A stretch of 64,000 bases of DNA from Nonlabens ulvanivorans (GCF_000732625.1 NZ_JPJI01000032.1:1555180-1619179); one strand, 5' to 3'; counted from the first letter of the stretch, positions 44,103 through 53,794 are shown. Translations and numbers: made by a program. The notes: generated by a model from the sequence alone, not told the origin.

Positions 44103-44531
44103 ATGAGATTATTGATTACCGTAGCTTTTATTTTTATCGCTTTCGCGAAAGCGTATTCACAAGATATCACGGGTGTTTGGAAAACTGTTGACGAAGAATC
44201 TGGTATTGTTAAATCTCATGTAGAAATCTTTGAGAACGATGGGAAATACTATGGTAAAGTATTAAAAGTACTTGATCCAGAAGCGCCTGAAAAACCGTTA
44301 TGTATTAGTTGTGATGGTGACTTAAAGGACGCACCGATTGAAGGTCTAGTCATTATTAATGACTTAGAGGCAAAAGATAAGGTCTATAAAAATGGTACTG
44401 TGCTTGACCCAGAAAATGGTAAATCATACGATTGCAAGATTTGGCTCAATGAGGATAATCCAGATCTGTTAATGGTTAGAGGATATATTCTATTTTTATA
44501 TCGCACACAGACTTGGGTAAGACTCAAGTAA
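44103..44531 (+). CDS. DUF2147 secreted protein
   Basis: 142 aa. 'DITGVWKTVDEESGIVKSHVEIFENDGKYYGKV' and the Cys pair in 'PLCISCDGDL' with 'GKSYDCKIWL' match DUF2147, a small calycin-like barrel in the envelope. Its signal peptide contains the iterated palindrome: 'IAFAKAYSQ' spans the c-region, so the repeat became part of a functional export signal. Role of the family unknown. Confidence 0.9.
   Translation: MRLLITVAFIFIAFAKAYSQDITGVWKTVDEESGIVKSHVEIFENDGKYYGKVLKVLDPEAPEKPLCISCDGDLKDAPIEGLVIINDLEAKDKVYKNGTVLDPENGKSYDCKIWLNEDNPDLLMVRGYILFLYRTQTWVRLK
44138..44153. repeat. Iterated palindrome, in the signal peptide of the DUF2147 gene
   Basis: Exact core; frame reads A-F-A-K-A. Confidence 0.95.
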
Positions 44532-44581
44532 AAATAATTATTGGATAAATAACCGATATTTATCATGCAACACTTTAAATC

Positions 44582-44611
44582 ATCTACTATTTTTACATAG
44601 TAGATTTTTTT
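44582..44611 (+). terminator. Terminator whose U-run touches the priA ATG
   Basis: ATCTACTAT/ATAGTAGAT stem, 6-nt loop, seven T to 44611; priA starts at 44612. TATTTTTA (44588) inside it resembles a -7 box. Confidence 0.75.
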
Positions 44612-47062
44612 ATGTCCCATTATATTGATGTTATCATACCGTTACCGCTTGAAAGGCTTTTTGCTTATCGAGTTACTGCTGCCGAGGCTGATTTTTTAGA
44701 ACCTGGAATGCGTGTTGCTGTCCCGTTTGGAAAATCTAAAATCTACACTGGTATTGTTCATCACATTCATCAATCACCACCACTTAATTATGAGGTAAAA
44801 GATATTGAACTCATAGTTGATGAGTTACCTACAGTAACAAAAGATCAACTAAAGTTTTGGGAATGGATAGCCTCGTATTATGTATGTAGTTTAGGTCAAG
44901 TGATGCGTGCTGCATTGCCTAAGTCATTACTACTGGAGAGTGAGACAATTATTCTTAAAAATCCAGATACAGAAGTTAATGATGATTTTTTAGATGATAA
45001 GCAATTCTTAATTATGGAAGCGCTACTTCATAGACCAGCCTTGAAGGTAAAAGAGGTAATGGATATTTTAGACAGAAAATCTGTATTGCCTATTCTTAAA
45101 AAGATGCTCGAACAAGAGTGGATCATTCTTCAAGAAGAAGTCTATTCTACTTATAAGCCAAAAACGGTAAAGTATATCTTTCTCAACAAAAGATATAAAG
45201 ATGAAGAGCAGCTTAAAAATTTGCTAGATGATATGACTCGAGCGCCAAAACAGCGTGATACAGTAATGTCATTATTCATGTTACAAACAGGAAACAAATT
45301 AGTCACATCAAAATTATTGCAGGATAGAGCAGGAGTTTCTAGAGCAATTATTAAAGCTTTAATAGATAAAAACATTTTTATTGAAGAAGAACAAGCTATA
45401 GATCGTGTTCTCGATGAAAAAGAACAAGGAAGCGAACTTTTTGAACTTCAACCAGCGCAACAAGAAGCACTTAATGAGATTAGAGAGCAATTTGCAGCCG
45501 GTAAAACAACTTTGTTACATGGAGTTACATCAAGTGGTAAAACCGAAATTTATGTAAGACTTATTCAAGAACAGTTAGAGTTAGGTAACCAGGTGTTATA
45601 TCTATTACCAGAGATAGCTTTAACTACCCAACTTATATCTCGTTTAAAGCATTATTTCAAACATCAGGTGCTCGTTTATCATTCTAGATATAATCTTAAT
45701 GAAAGATTAGAAGTATGGAATCATGTTATTGAAAATAAAGAGCCTTATGTAATTGTAGGAGCTCGTAGTGCTATTCTATTACCATTTCAAAACGTAAAGC
45801 TCATTATTGTAGATGAGGAGCATGAAACGAGTTTTAAACAGTTTGATCCAGATCCTCGATATCATGCACGTGATGCAGCGGTAGTCTTAGGACATATGAA
45901 AAAAGCTGATGTCTTATTAGGGTCTGCGACTCCATCATTAGAGAGTTATTATAATACAACTTTAGGAAAGTATGGATTAGTTGAATTGAAAGAGCGTTAT
46001 GGAAAAGTGTTAATGCCTGAAATTCAAATAATTGACATAAAAGATAAGCATAAGCGTAAGAAAATGAAAGGTCATTTTTCTGATAGCTTAATTGAGCAAA
46101 TGCAAGAGGCTTTTAAGAATAATAATCAAGTCATTTTATTTCAGAATAGAAGAGGTTATGCACCTATCCTAGAATGTAACACTTGTGGTAATGCACCTCA
46201 ATGTCCTAACTGTGATGTGAGCTTAACATTCCATCAATATAAAAAACAGTTGCGATGTCATTATTGCGGCTATCACACAATCGTGCCTCCAGAATGTCCT
46301 TCTTGCTCTAGTACATCTCTGGACACTAAAGGTTTTGGTACACAGCAAATTGAAGAAGAATTCAAAGAATTATTTCCAGATCTTAAGATTGCTCGTATGG
46401 ATTTAGATACGACTAGAGGAAAGAATAGTATTGAAAAAATTATTGAGCAAATTGATACTGGTGAGGTTCATTGTCTTGTAGGAACACAAATGCTTACTAA
46501 AGGTTTGGATTTTAGAAACGTAAGTTTAGTCGGTGTTTTGAGTGCAGATACCATGCTCAATTTTCCAGACTTTAGAGCACATGAAAGATGTTTTCATCTA
46601 TTAACACAAGTGTCTGGACGTGCAGGACGTACTGCAGAGCGTGGCAAAGTATTGATTCAGAGTTATAATCCAGAGCATCAAATCCTACAACAGGTAAGTA
46701 CTTATGACTATGGTGCAATGTTTAAAGACCAATTAGAAGATCGTTATCAATTTAAATATCCTCCATATCAGCGATTGATAAGATTAACTTTTAAAAATCG
46801 TGATTATAATACGACGTTACAGGCAGGACAATGGTTTGTAAACGCATTAAATCAAATTGAGCATGGAGTAGAAGTGTTAGGACCAGAATTTCCTGCAGTA
46901 ACTCGTGTACGTAATTTGTATCAAGTACACGTCATGGTTAAAATGGGAAAACAACATCATCCCAATACCATAAAAGATTATATCCGTAAAGTAAAGCGCA
47001 GTTTTGAATCTATTAAAGGATTCAATTCTGTAAGATGTAATGTAGATGTAGACTGTTACTAA
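44612..47062 (+). CDS. priA: Primosomal protein N' (replication restart helicase)
   Basis: 816 aa. N-terminal 3'-DNA-binding domain ('YIDVIIPLPLERLFAYRV', 'GMRVAVPFGKSKIYTGIV'), winged helix, then SF2 helicase: Walker A 'LLHGVTSSGKTEIYVRLI' near 300, DEEH box 'IIVDEEHETSFKQ', 'VLLGSATPSLES', and two zinc clusters with eight Cys ('LECNTCGNAPQCPNCDVSLTFH', 'LRCHYCGYHTIVPPECPSCSS'). 'GTQQIEEEFKELFP' and 'LTQVSGRAGRTAERGKV' complete the family match. Reloads the replisome at stalled forks. Confidence 0.97.
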   Translation: MSHYIDVIIPLPLERLFAYRVTAAEADFLEPGMRVAVPFGKSKIYTGIVHHIHQSPPLNYEVKDIELIVDELPTVTKDQLKFWEWIASYYVCSLGQVMRAALPKSLLLESETIILKNPDTEVNDDFLDDKQFLIMEALLHRPALKVKEVMDILDRKSVLPILKKMLEQEWIILQEEVYSTYKPKTVKYIFLNKRYKDEEQLKNLLDDMTRAPKQRDTVMSLFMLQTGNKLVTSKLLQDRAGVSRAIIKALIDKNIFIEEEQAIDRVLDEKEQGSELFELQPAQQEALNEIREQFAAGKTTLLHGVTSSGKTEIYVRLIQEQLELGNQVLYLLPEIALTTQLISRLKHYFKHQVLVYHSRYNLNERLEVWNHVIENKEPYVIVGARSAILLPFQNVKLIIVDEEHETSFKQFDPDPRYHARDAAVVLGHMKKADVLLGSATPSLESYYNTTLGKYGLVELKERYGKVLMPEIQIIDIKDKHKRKKMKGHFSDSLIEQMQEAFKNNNQVILFQNRRGYAPILECNTCGNAPQCPNCDVSLTFHQYKKQLRCHYCGYHTIVPPECPSCSSTSLDTKGFGTQQIEEEFKELFPDLKIARMDLDTTRGKNSIEKIIEQIDTGEVHCLVGTQMLTKGLDFRNVSLVGVLSADTMLNFPDFRAHERCFHLLTQVSGRAGRTAERGKVLIQSYNPEHQILQQVSTYDYGAMFKDQLEDRYQFKYPPYQRLIRLTFKNRDYNTTLQAGQWFVNALNQIEHGVEVLGPEFPAVTRVRNLYQVHVMVKMGKQHHPNTIKDYIRKVKRSFESIKGFNSVRCNVDVDCY

Positions 47063-47071
47063 AACTTTCTT

Positions 47072-47953
47072 TTATGACACTGATTTCTTGCTTAAAAATA
47101 CTTTTTTAAAGGCTTTAATAATAACAAGAGTGACAATACCTACCGCTAGACCTACTAAAAACTCAGCAACAATAGAAGGTAAACCGTGTAATAAATCGTG
47201 TAAGTACTCGATATTATGAAGAAATATACCACCAGCCACTAGTAACAATGCGATTGTTCCCACAATAGCTAATCCTTTAATAATAAGTGGTAAGGCTTTT
47301 ACTAATAGTTGACCTATTGTTTTAGTAAAACTTTTTTCACTCTTACTAGCTTTAATTAAACGATAACCTAGATCATCCATTCTTACAATTAACGCAACTA
47401 TTCCATAAACTCCGATGGTAGCAACAATAGCAACAAACGATACAACCATAATTTGAGTTGTAATATCTTCTCCTAAAACAGTTCCTAAAGCGATGATAAC
47501 AATCTCTACAGATAATATAAAATCAGTAAAAATTGCAGATTTTATTTTCTCTTTTTCAAAGGTCAATATTTCTTCTTCAGTATATTCTTTAGACTCTAAA
47601 TGAGCTTTGGGATGTTCATGTGGAAAAGCATATTCATAAATCTTTTCTGCACCTTCATATGCAAGGTATATCGCGCCTAGTATTAATATAATGGTGACCG
47701 CGATAGGCAAGAAGGCACTCAATAGAAAGGCTAGAGGTAAGATGATAAGTTTATTGATAAAGGAGCCTTTAGTAATAGCCCATAAAACAGGAATCTCTCG
47801 TGAAGACACAAATCCAGACGCTTTCTCTGCATTTACCGCAAGATCATCTCCTAGAATACCAGCAGTTTTCTTAGTAGCAATTTTACTCATCGCTGCTACG
47901 TCATCCATAAGTACTGCAATATCATCTAGTAATGCAAAAAATCCTGAAGCCAT
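47072..47953 (-). CDS. DUF808 family membrane protein
   Basis: 293 aa. 'GFFALLDDIAVLMDDVAAMSKIATKKTAGILGDDLAVNAE' is the DUF808 (YedI-like) N-terminus; about six membrane helices follow. A segment around 110-135 is charged ('SKEYTEEEILTFEKEKI'). Function unknown. Convergent with priA (9-bp gap, no terminator seen). Confidence 0.9.
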   Translation of the reverse strand: MASGFFALLDDIAVLMDDVAAMSKIATKKTAGILGDDLAVNAEKASGFVSSREIPVLWAITKGSFINKLIILPLAFLLSAFLPIAVTIILILGAIYLAYEGAEKIYEYAFPHEHPKAHLESKEYTEEEILTFEKEKIKSAIFTDFILSVEIVIIALGTVLGEDITTQIMVVSFVAIVATIGVYGIVALIVRMDDLGYRLIKASKSEKSFTKTIGQLLVKALPLIIKGLAIVGTIALLLVAGGIFLHNIEYLHDLLHGLPSIVAEFLVGLAVGIVTLVIIKAFKKVFLSKKSVS

Positions 47954-47987
47954 ATCTATTCCTAATTTTTAAACAACGAAAATATAA

Positions 47988-48542
47988 TTACTTTTTGGCT
48001 TCTGATAATATTTCTTCTAGTGGTTTTACAAAAGATTGATATCCTTCTGGTAAGTCTAAAAAAGGTTCTAAAGTAAATAAGAACACTTGGTCACCTTCAA
48101 ATACCCAATAATTACCATGTAATACTCCATCGCTAGTCTTTAAGTTTTGAACAGGTACATTATTAATAGAGTAATCATTTTTCAATTCATTAAACCAAAT
48201 TCCCAAATCACGTAAATCATTAGTATGACTGTAGCTTAAAGTTATTTTAGGAAGAATACCTTCTTCAACAGTATTAATTATAACTTTCTTATAAGTAAAA
48301 GATTTCAGATCCTCAGACCATATAATATCCTTATCCATCATAGTTATGAAGTGATTCCATTGATCTACAACCACATTAGCTTCCGATTCATTTTTAATAA
48401 TAGAGAATAAGTTTTCTTGTTCAATCAGCACCGTTTTACGAGATGTATCTACAGTGACTGTTGTTTTGGTCGCTGCAATGCGTCCATTTTCAACGTTAAA
48501 AAAAGAAAGAATAGCAAAAAATATGATGTTGATTTGTTCCAT
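47988..48542 (-). CDS. Hypothetical protein
   Basis: 184 aa, no family recognised. A hydrophobic start ('INIIFFAILSFFNV') may be a weak signal peptide. The rest is mixed alpha/beta with several Trp/Phe ('VFEGDQVFLFTLEPFLDLPEGYQSF'). Placed between DUF808 and the photolyase cluster on the same strand, with no obvious tie to either. Confidence 0.6.
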   Translation of the reverse strand: MEQINIIFFAILSFFNVENGRIAATKTTVTVDTSRKTVLIEQENLFSIIKNESEANVVVDQWNHFITMMDKDIIWSEDLKSFTYKKVIINTVEEGILPKITLSYSHTNDLRDLGIWFNELKNDYSINNVPVQNLKTSDGVLHGNYWVFEGDQVFLFTLEPFLDLPEGYQSFVKPLEEILSEAKK

Positions 48543-48613
48543 TAAGGTTTACTGTATTAAGGTTTATCAAGTTATAAAAATTTTAATAAGTATAATTGAA
48601 ACCTGAGAATTGT

Positions 48614-50107
48614 TTACTTCAATTCATGACCACCTGGCCATATTTCACGATTAGGATTAGTATGTTTTGAGATAATACGTTTTGATTCGGCTTTACTTTT
48701 AAGGTCTTTCTGTATACCATAGAGGATATCTTGAGCACGCTTTCGCGAAAGCGTATTTTCCACCAACCTTACTGGATAATCAATCCCAAGTTTAAAGTTA
48801 GAAAACTGTTCATCCATCATTGTCATTTTCCATGGCTCGTGAATAAATCGTAATGGTAGATGAGCTATTTCAGGAACCCATTTTTTAATAAAAATACCTT
48901 TTGGGTCATGCTCGAGACTATTTTTTACAGGATTATAAACGCGTACTATATTGATTCCTGTTTCACCAGCCTGCATTTGCAATTGCGGATAATGAATACC
49001 AGGCTCAAAATCTAAGAATTGAGACGCTAGATGATTGCTAGCATCCTGCCATGGTTGCCATAAATGATGGGTGAAAAATCCAGTGAGCATCGCCCGTAAC
49101 CTGAAGTTGATAAATCCCGTAGTATTTAAACAACGCATGGCGGCATCAACAAGTGGATAACCTGTCCTACCTACACGCCAGGCTTGCTGAAACTCTTTAT
49201 TGACAGGTTTTTTTAAATCACGATATGCCATATGAACGCTCTGCCATTCCATTTCATGCTCCATTTCAAATTTTTCAATAAAATGAGCTTGCCATCTTAG
49301 TCTTGATAGAAAAGAATTGAGTGTTCTTTTATCTTTTACATAATGTTTTGCAGCACTAGCCTTTTGAGCAACCATGCGCACACTTATATTGCCCCATGCG
49401 ATGTATGGTGATAACCTACTGCTATGCAATCTGCTGGTCAGTGGTTTTGAATAATGGTGATTGTATCCGGTAATGCGTTCCGTAAGAAAACTATCAAAGT
49501 ATTTTAAGCCTGTGGTGGTTCCTCCTGGTTGAAAATGATTAGTTTTTGAAGTGGTTAAATCGGTAGCGTTGAAGTGTTTTTCAAGTTGAGTTATGGTTTC
49601 GGTTTTAATGATAATCGCTTTATCAAAGTCTGGATGTTGTAAGTCTGCATTTATAAATTGAATCCAGTGCTCTTTCCAGTTGGTTCTGTTTTTTATTCCT
49701 CGTACCACACCATTAGAAATGCTTTCTTCCCAATGAATACTAACTTTCTTAAAATATCCAGCAATTGCAAGATCTCTTTTAAAGGTCTTTAGTAATCCTG
49801 TTTCTTGATAGGAATATACATTTTTGATTTGGTACTGTTGCTCTAATATTTTGAAAGCAGTCAGTGCTTCAGACTCTATAGTAAGTACTTTAGTATCTAT
49901 AGATGCTAGCTTATCGTTCATGTTTTCTAACGATTGCTTTATAAAATCAAAGTGTCTCTTGCTGTAATGACAATCTTTAAGCAGCATAGGTTCAAAAACA
50001 TAGAGTAGGAGTATAGGCAATCCAGATTGCGTTGCCTTTAATAAAGGCTCGTGATCTAGAATTCTTAAATCTCTTTTAAACCAAACTATATTAATGGATT
50101 GTTTCAA
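48614..50107 (-). CDS. Photolyase/cryptochrome family protein (second copy)
   Basis: 497 aa. N-terminal photolyase alpha/beta domain ('[18 protein letters not shown]') and C-terminal FAD domain ('[13 protein letters not shown]', '[32 protein letters not shown]', '[28 protein letters not shown]'). Where class I enzymes have a W-W-A-G-S-G-x-D-A motif this protein has [13 protein letters not shown], so it belongs to a separate branch often annotated as cryptochrome-like; repair or sensing cannot be told. The palindrome encodes T-L-S-R-K-R near the C-terminus. Last gene of the cluster. Confidence 0.88.
   Translation of the reverse strand: MKQSINIVWFKRDLRILDHEPLLKATQSGLPILLLYVFEPMLLKDCHYSKRHFDFIKQSLENMNDKLASIDTKVLTIESEALTAFKILEQQYQIKNVYSYQETGLLKTFKRDLAIAGYFKKVSIHWEESISNGVVRGIKNRTNWKEHWIQFINADLQHPDFDKAIIIKTETITQLEKHFNATDLTTSKTNHFQPGGTTTGLKYFDSFLTERITGYNHHYSKPLTSRLHSSRLSPYIAWGNISVRMVAQKASAAKHYVKDKRTLNSFLSRLRWQAHFIEKFEMEHEMEWQSVHMAYRDLKKPVNKEFQQAWRVGRTGYPLVDAAMRCLNTTGFINFRLRAMLTGFFTHHLWQPWQDASNHLASQFLDFEPGIHYPQLQMQAGETGINIVRVYNPVKNSLEHDPKGIFIKKWVPEIAHLPLRFIHEPWKMTMMDEQFSNFKLGIDYPVRLVENTLSRKRAQDILYGIQKDLKSKAESKRIISKHTNPNREIWPGGHELK
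48738..48753. repeat. Iterated palindrome, inside the second photolyase gene
   Basis: Exact core, extended to ACG...CGT; frame reads T-L-S-R-K-R. Confidence 0.95.
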
Positions 50108-50164
50108 ATTGACAAATGAATGATGTTTAGCCTAGTGGTTGTGATTGTATCTGATCTACAGTCT

Positions 50165-51487
50165 TTAAGCCACAGCTTCTTTATAGGTTTTTAGGCATCG
50201 TTCACGTGCTTCTTTATGATCTACCATTTTCTCTACATAATTATCTGTATCAAACTCTGGAACCCATTGCTTGATATATTTATAATTCTTATCAAATTTA
50301 TCTTTCTGAGTGATAGGATTAAATATCCTAAAATATGGAGCCGCATCTACACCGCTACCAGCAGCCCATTGCCAGTTACCAACATTTGCAGAAAGGTCAA
50401 AATCCAGAAGCTTCTCTGCAAAATAACGCTCGCCCCAACGCCAATCTATTAATAAATGTTTGCATAAAAAGCTGGCAACTAGCATACGCACTCGGTTATG
50501 CATATAGCCTGTAGTATTTAATTCGCGCATACCAGCATCAACGATGGCATATCCTGTTTGTCCATTTTTCCACTTCTCAAATTCGGCCTCATTATTTCTC
50601 CACTCTATACGATCATATTTTGACCTAAAGGCTTTATCTACTGTATGAGGAAAATGATACAGTATAGTCATAAAAAACTCACGCCAAATGAGCTCGCTCA
50701 TAAAAGTTTTTTCACTTGCCAAATCTGCCTTTTTCATCATTTTACGGATGCTAACGACACCAAATCTTAAATACACGCCTAAACGCGATGTACCATTTTC
50801 TAAGGCAGGAAAATTTCTTGTCTTCTCATAATCCTCTATAAGTGTAGGCTTTACATTATAATCGGGAATCTCTATATCTGATTTTTTAAATCCCATATCA
50901 GATAAATCTAAGTTGGGTAATCGACTATTTTTAATACAATTATCCAAATACTCGCTAGTATAATGAATGGTAAGATTATCAGCTTTACCAAAATCATTGC
51001 GGAAATTCTCTAGCCATTTATTTTTATAAGGTGTATAAACCACATAGGGATCGCCATCGCCTTTTACGATGTCATCTTTTTCATAGATAACTTGATCTTT
51101 ATAAGTAAAGAATTCTATTTTCTGGTCATTAAAGAAAGAGGTTAATTTTAGGTCTCTTTCTTGTGCATAGGGCTCATAATCTCTATTGGTATAGACAGCA
51201 TTCACTTCATAATTATCTATAATCTCTTGCCATATACTTAACGGTTTCCCATAAAACATAGCTAGTGAACTATCATGATTTTCTTGAAGATTGCTACGCA
51301 TACGCTGCAATTCCTCAAATATAAAAGTGACACGAGCATCATCTTCTGGTAAGTGATCTAGAATCTCTTTATCAAAAATAAAAATAGGTAAGACAGGTAA
51401 GTCGCTTTTAAGAGCCTCTAGAAAACCTACATTATCATCCAATCTTAAATCCCTGCGGAACCAAAAAATATTTACTTTTTCACTCAT
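50165..51487 (-). CDS. phrB: Class I deoxyribodipyrimidine photolyase
   Basis: 440 aa. Repairs UV cyclobutane dimers with light and FADH-. 'NIFWFRRDLRLDDNVGFLEAL' opens the antenna domain; 'TSRLGVYLRFGVVSIRKM' and 'ELIWREFFMTILYHFP' precede the FAD site; 'TGYAIVDAGMRELNTTGYMHNRVRM' and 'ANVGNWQWAAGSGVDAAPYFRIFNP' are class I signatures with the active-site Trp/Gly-Ser-Gly-Val-Asp-Ala. 57 bp upstream of the second photolyase on the same strand. Confidence 0.95.
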   Translation of the reverse strand: MSEKVNIFWFRRDLRLDDNVGFLEALKSDLPVLPIFIFDKEILDHLPEDDARVTFIFEELQRMRSNLQENHDSSLAMFYGKPLSIWQEIIDNYEVNAVYTNRDYEPYAQERDLKLTSFFNDQKIEFFTYKDQVIYEKDDIVKGDGDPYVVYTPYKNKWLENFRNDFGKADNLTIHYTSEYLDNCIKNSRLPNLDLSDMGFKKSDIEIPDYNVKPTLIEDYEKTRNFPALENGTSRLGVYLRFGVVSIRKMMKKADLASEKTFMSELIWREFFMTILYHFPHTVDKAFRSKYDRIEWRNNEAEFEKWKNGQTGYAIVDAGMRELNTTGYMHNRVRMLVASFLCKHLLIDWRWGERYFAEKLLDFDLSANVGNWQWAAGSGVDAAPYFRIFNPITQKDKFDKNYKYIKQWVPEFDTDNYVEKMVDHKEARERCLKTYKEAVA

Positions 51488-51569
51488 TTTGTTAGGTTAG
51501 TTTGTAGCTTGATAGAACTGATTTAAAGAAATTACTACTTCATAGCTTTGTGCTAAATTCTATTATTAT

Positions 51570-52265
51570 TTATCCCAGATTCAAGGTGCCTTTTCCACCA
51601 TCAACTCCTATAACCTGTCCAGTAATCCAACCTGCGTTTTGCTCTAGTAAGAATGCTGCAACACTAGCGATATCATCTGGTGTACCTACACGTTTTAAAG
51701 GATGCATTTCTCCCATTTTTTCTTTCTTGGCATCATTGTTAAGCAATCTACCAGCAAGTGGTGTGTCTACTAACGATGGGGCAATCACATTAACACGTAT
51801 AGTTGGTGCATACTCTGCAGCAAGTGCCTTTGCAAAACCTTCAATTGCACCTTTAGCAGCTGCAACACTAGTATGAAATGGCATTCCTGTACCTACCGCA
51901 ACAGTTGAAAAATAGACCATACTACTAGTTCCTTCTTTAGTTAATAAAGGTAAAACTGCTCGTGTTACCTTAAGCATTGAAAAGAAATTAATATTCATAT
52001 CATCTTCAAAATGCTGTTGTTTTAGCATCTTAAAAGGTTTTAAATTAATGCTTCCAGGACAGTATACAAAACCGTCTAAAGCTTCTGGTAAAGAGCTTGT
52101 ATCCAATTCATCTGTTAATGCATCAAAATTTATGTGAGTAACACCATCAGGTAAATTTTCATTTTCCCTAGACGCGACAAATAAATTATTATCACCATGC
52201 ATATGTTGCACGATAGCGTTTCCTATTCCGTGGCTTCCACCTATAAGTAATATATTTTTAGACAT
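51570..52265 (-). CDS. SDR-fold protein lacking the catalytic Tyr
   Basis: 231 aa. NAD(P) motif 'LIGGSHGIGNAIV' (residues 7-19), 'YCPGSI' replaces the usual NNAG, and 'SMVYFSTVAVG' holds the Ser (120). The Y-x-x-x-K motif reads V-A-A-A-K (134-138), so the acid/base Tyr is missing while Lys is kept; 'IRVNVIAPSLVDTPL' and 'GWITGQVIGVDGGKG' are normal. Likely a reductase with altered chemistry or a nucleotide-binding partner protein. One bp after the SRPBCC gene and 82 bp before phrB. Confidence 0.88.
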   Translation of the reverse strand: MSKNILLIGGSHGIGNAIVQHMHGDNNLFVASRENENLPDGVTHINFDALTDELDTSSLPEALDGFVYCPGSINLKPFKMLKQQHFEDDMNINFFSMLKVTRAVLPLLTKEGTSSMVYFSTVAVGTGMPFHTSVAAAKGAIEGFAKALAAEYAPTIRVNVIAPSLVDTPLAGRLLNNDAKKEKMGEMHPLKRVGTPDDIASVAAFLLEQNAGWITGQVIGVDGGKGTLNLG

Positions 52266-52266
52266 T

Positions 52267-52785
52267 TTAGTTTAGTATTTCGTGTTTTTGTGTTTCTTGT
52301 AAATCGTTTTGTATGTGAGCATTTTCTTTATATTCACCAAAATGCTTAATTAGTGCGCTTTCGCGAAAGCGGAATATTTCATCCAATTGCTTCTTAACAA
52401 ATGGTGCACCTATCTTGCCTATGAAACCTAGTGGTAAGCGATAGTGAATTAAATCTTCCATTAAAGTTCCTCCAGGTATTTCACTAATGAAGTGTTTGTG
52501 ATGCCATGTTGCGTATGGTCCATACATTTGCTCATCTACAAAGTATTCTCTTTCTTTTACTTGAGTGATATGTGTCACCCAATTTGTACGATAGAGAGGT
52601 AATGGTTTTACCGAATACTCTATTAACTGACCTGGATACATGCCTCTTTCTGTACCATACTGGACTTTCATCTCCAGTTCTGGCGGTGTTAATAATTTAA
52701 GGTTATTTGCGTCCGTTAAGAATTTCCATGCCTCATCTATGGAAATTGGTAACTTTTGCTGTGATGAGAATTGATATAGTTTCAC
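52267..52785 (-). CDS. SRPBCC-family ligand-binding protein
   Basis: 172 aa, GTG start at 52785. 'FSSQQKLPISIDEAWKFLTDANNLKLLTPPELEM' and 'PGQLIEYSVKPLPLYRTNWVTHITQVKE' are typical of polyketide-cyclase/YfmB-like SRPBCC proteins often found beside photolyase genes in Bacteroidota (established neighbourhood, from memory). The palindrome encodes R-F-R-E-S in the C-terminal helix. First gene of the cluster, preceded by an inverted repeat at 52812-52826. Confidence 0.88.
   Translation of the reverse strand: MKLYQFSSQQKLPISIDEAWKFLTDANNLKLLTPPELEMKVQYGTERGMYPGQLIEYSVKPLPLYRTNWVTHITQVKEREYFVDEQMYGPYATWHHKHFISEIPGGTLMEDLIHYRLPLGFIGKIGAPFVKKQLDEIFRFRESALIKHFGEYKENAHIQNDLQETQKHEILN
52356..52371. repeat. 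Iterated palindrome, inside the SRPBCC gene
   Basis: Exact core; frame reads R-F-R-E-S. Confidence 0.95.
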
Positions 52786-52811
52786 TTGTTTTGTTTAGGT
52801 TATAAAGTTAA

Positions 52812-52826
52812 ACATTAAACAAATGT
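52812..52826. promoter_or_regulatory. Inverted repeat upstream of the photolyase cluster
   Basis: ACATT-N5-AATGT on both strands, with two GTTTAA direct repeats overlapping it on the minus strand, 27 bp from the GTG. A candidate operator for light or stress control; no regulator gene is adjacent. Confidence 0.3.
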
Positions 52827-52853
52827 GTTTTAGTAAGAGTTTGTTAAAATATA

Positions 52854-52889
52854 CATTCCCTACTTTATACTATGAAAAAGTAGGGAATG
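52854..52889 (-). terminator. Terminator of the outer-membrane barrel gene
   Basis: CATTCCCTACTTT pairs with AAAGTAGGGAATG (13 bp, 10-nt loop); the U-run is imperfect. Confidence 0.7.
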
Positions 52890-52916
52890 CTCCTTAATTT
52901 AATAATAGATTAAAAT

Positions 52917-53675
52917 CTACTCATCGCCGTCGTAGCGGTCTTCACCACTTGTATATTCTGGTGATAAAGCTATTTTAATACCAAAATTTAAAGTGAAATT
53001 AGAAGCATTAATCGTGCGTACTTCTTCTGGTATAAATGTCGTGCTATTCTCATCAATATAATTATAACCTATAGGATTACCTAAGGTAGTATTGTATTGT
53101 GGAGAGAAGAATAGTTGTACAGATCTACGGAAATAATAGTTAAATCTTAATCCACCTTCAAGATAAGCACTTGCAGATTTTGAGTTTGCAGCATCAGATT
53201 GATATAATATGGTTGTTGGTGCATCTTGCAATTCATTATTAGATACAACGTTATCTGGATTATTGTAAAAAGCTATTCCACCCTTTAACATCACATCTAG
53301 TTGAAATCTATTTCTAGTGTAACTAAAACTGGGTCCTATAGAAATGCTGGTAGTGGTATAATTGTTTGAGCTAATATTATTTTCAGGATTAGTATCTGTG
53401 TCTAGATATCCAAACTCGTTGTATTGATGTCTTAAACCAGCACTAAGTCCTAAATATTTATTTGTGTAGTAAGTATACTCAAGACCTACATTAAGACCTG
53501 ATCTAGCAATGTCACTAAAATCTCCAGATGGTTGTGCGACACCAAAGGCGAGTGATAAGTTATGTCTCGGAATTTCTCTTAAATGTACAGCTGTTTCTGG
53601 CTTTACCTGTTTGAGGTCATCTTGTGAAAAAGCAATGGTGCTTATTAACGATAGGAGTAGAGCGATTTTTTTCAT
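52917..53675 (-). CDS. Outer-membrane beta-barrel protein
   Basis: 252 aa. Signal peptide ending 'TIAFSQ'. Then a short basic linker and alternating amphipathic strands ('NLSLAFGVAQPSGDFSD', 'GLNVGLEYTYYTNKYLGLSAGLRHQY', 'ISIGPSFSYTRNRFQLDVMLKGGI', 'AYLEGGLRFNYYFRRSVQLFFSPQYN', 'NFTLNFGIKIAL'), an eight- to ten-strand barrel of the OmpA-like/porin_OMP_L type. Cargo unknown. Confidence 0.85.
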   Translation of the reverse strand: MKKIALLLSLISTIAFSQDDLKQVKPETAVHLREIPRHNLSLAFGVAQPSGDFSDIARSGLNVGLEYTYYTNKYLGLSAGLRHQYNEFGYLDTDTNPENNISSNNYTTTSISIGPSFSYTRNRFQLDVMLKGGIAFYNNPDNVVSNNELQDAPTTILYQSDAANSKSASAYLEGGLRFNYYFRRSVQLFFSPQYNTTLGNPIGYNYIDENSTTFIPEEVRTINASNFTLNFGIKIALSPEYTSGEDRYDGDE

Positions 53676-53794
53676 GGGTTAAATATAGGAGTTCCTACTT
53701 GTATTGGGAATACTTTAATGAAGGATTAAGATTTTATTGTGTCACATTTTAAGCTATCATAAGTAAATTTAAATTCATTCAAAAAACAAATACT

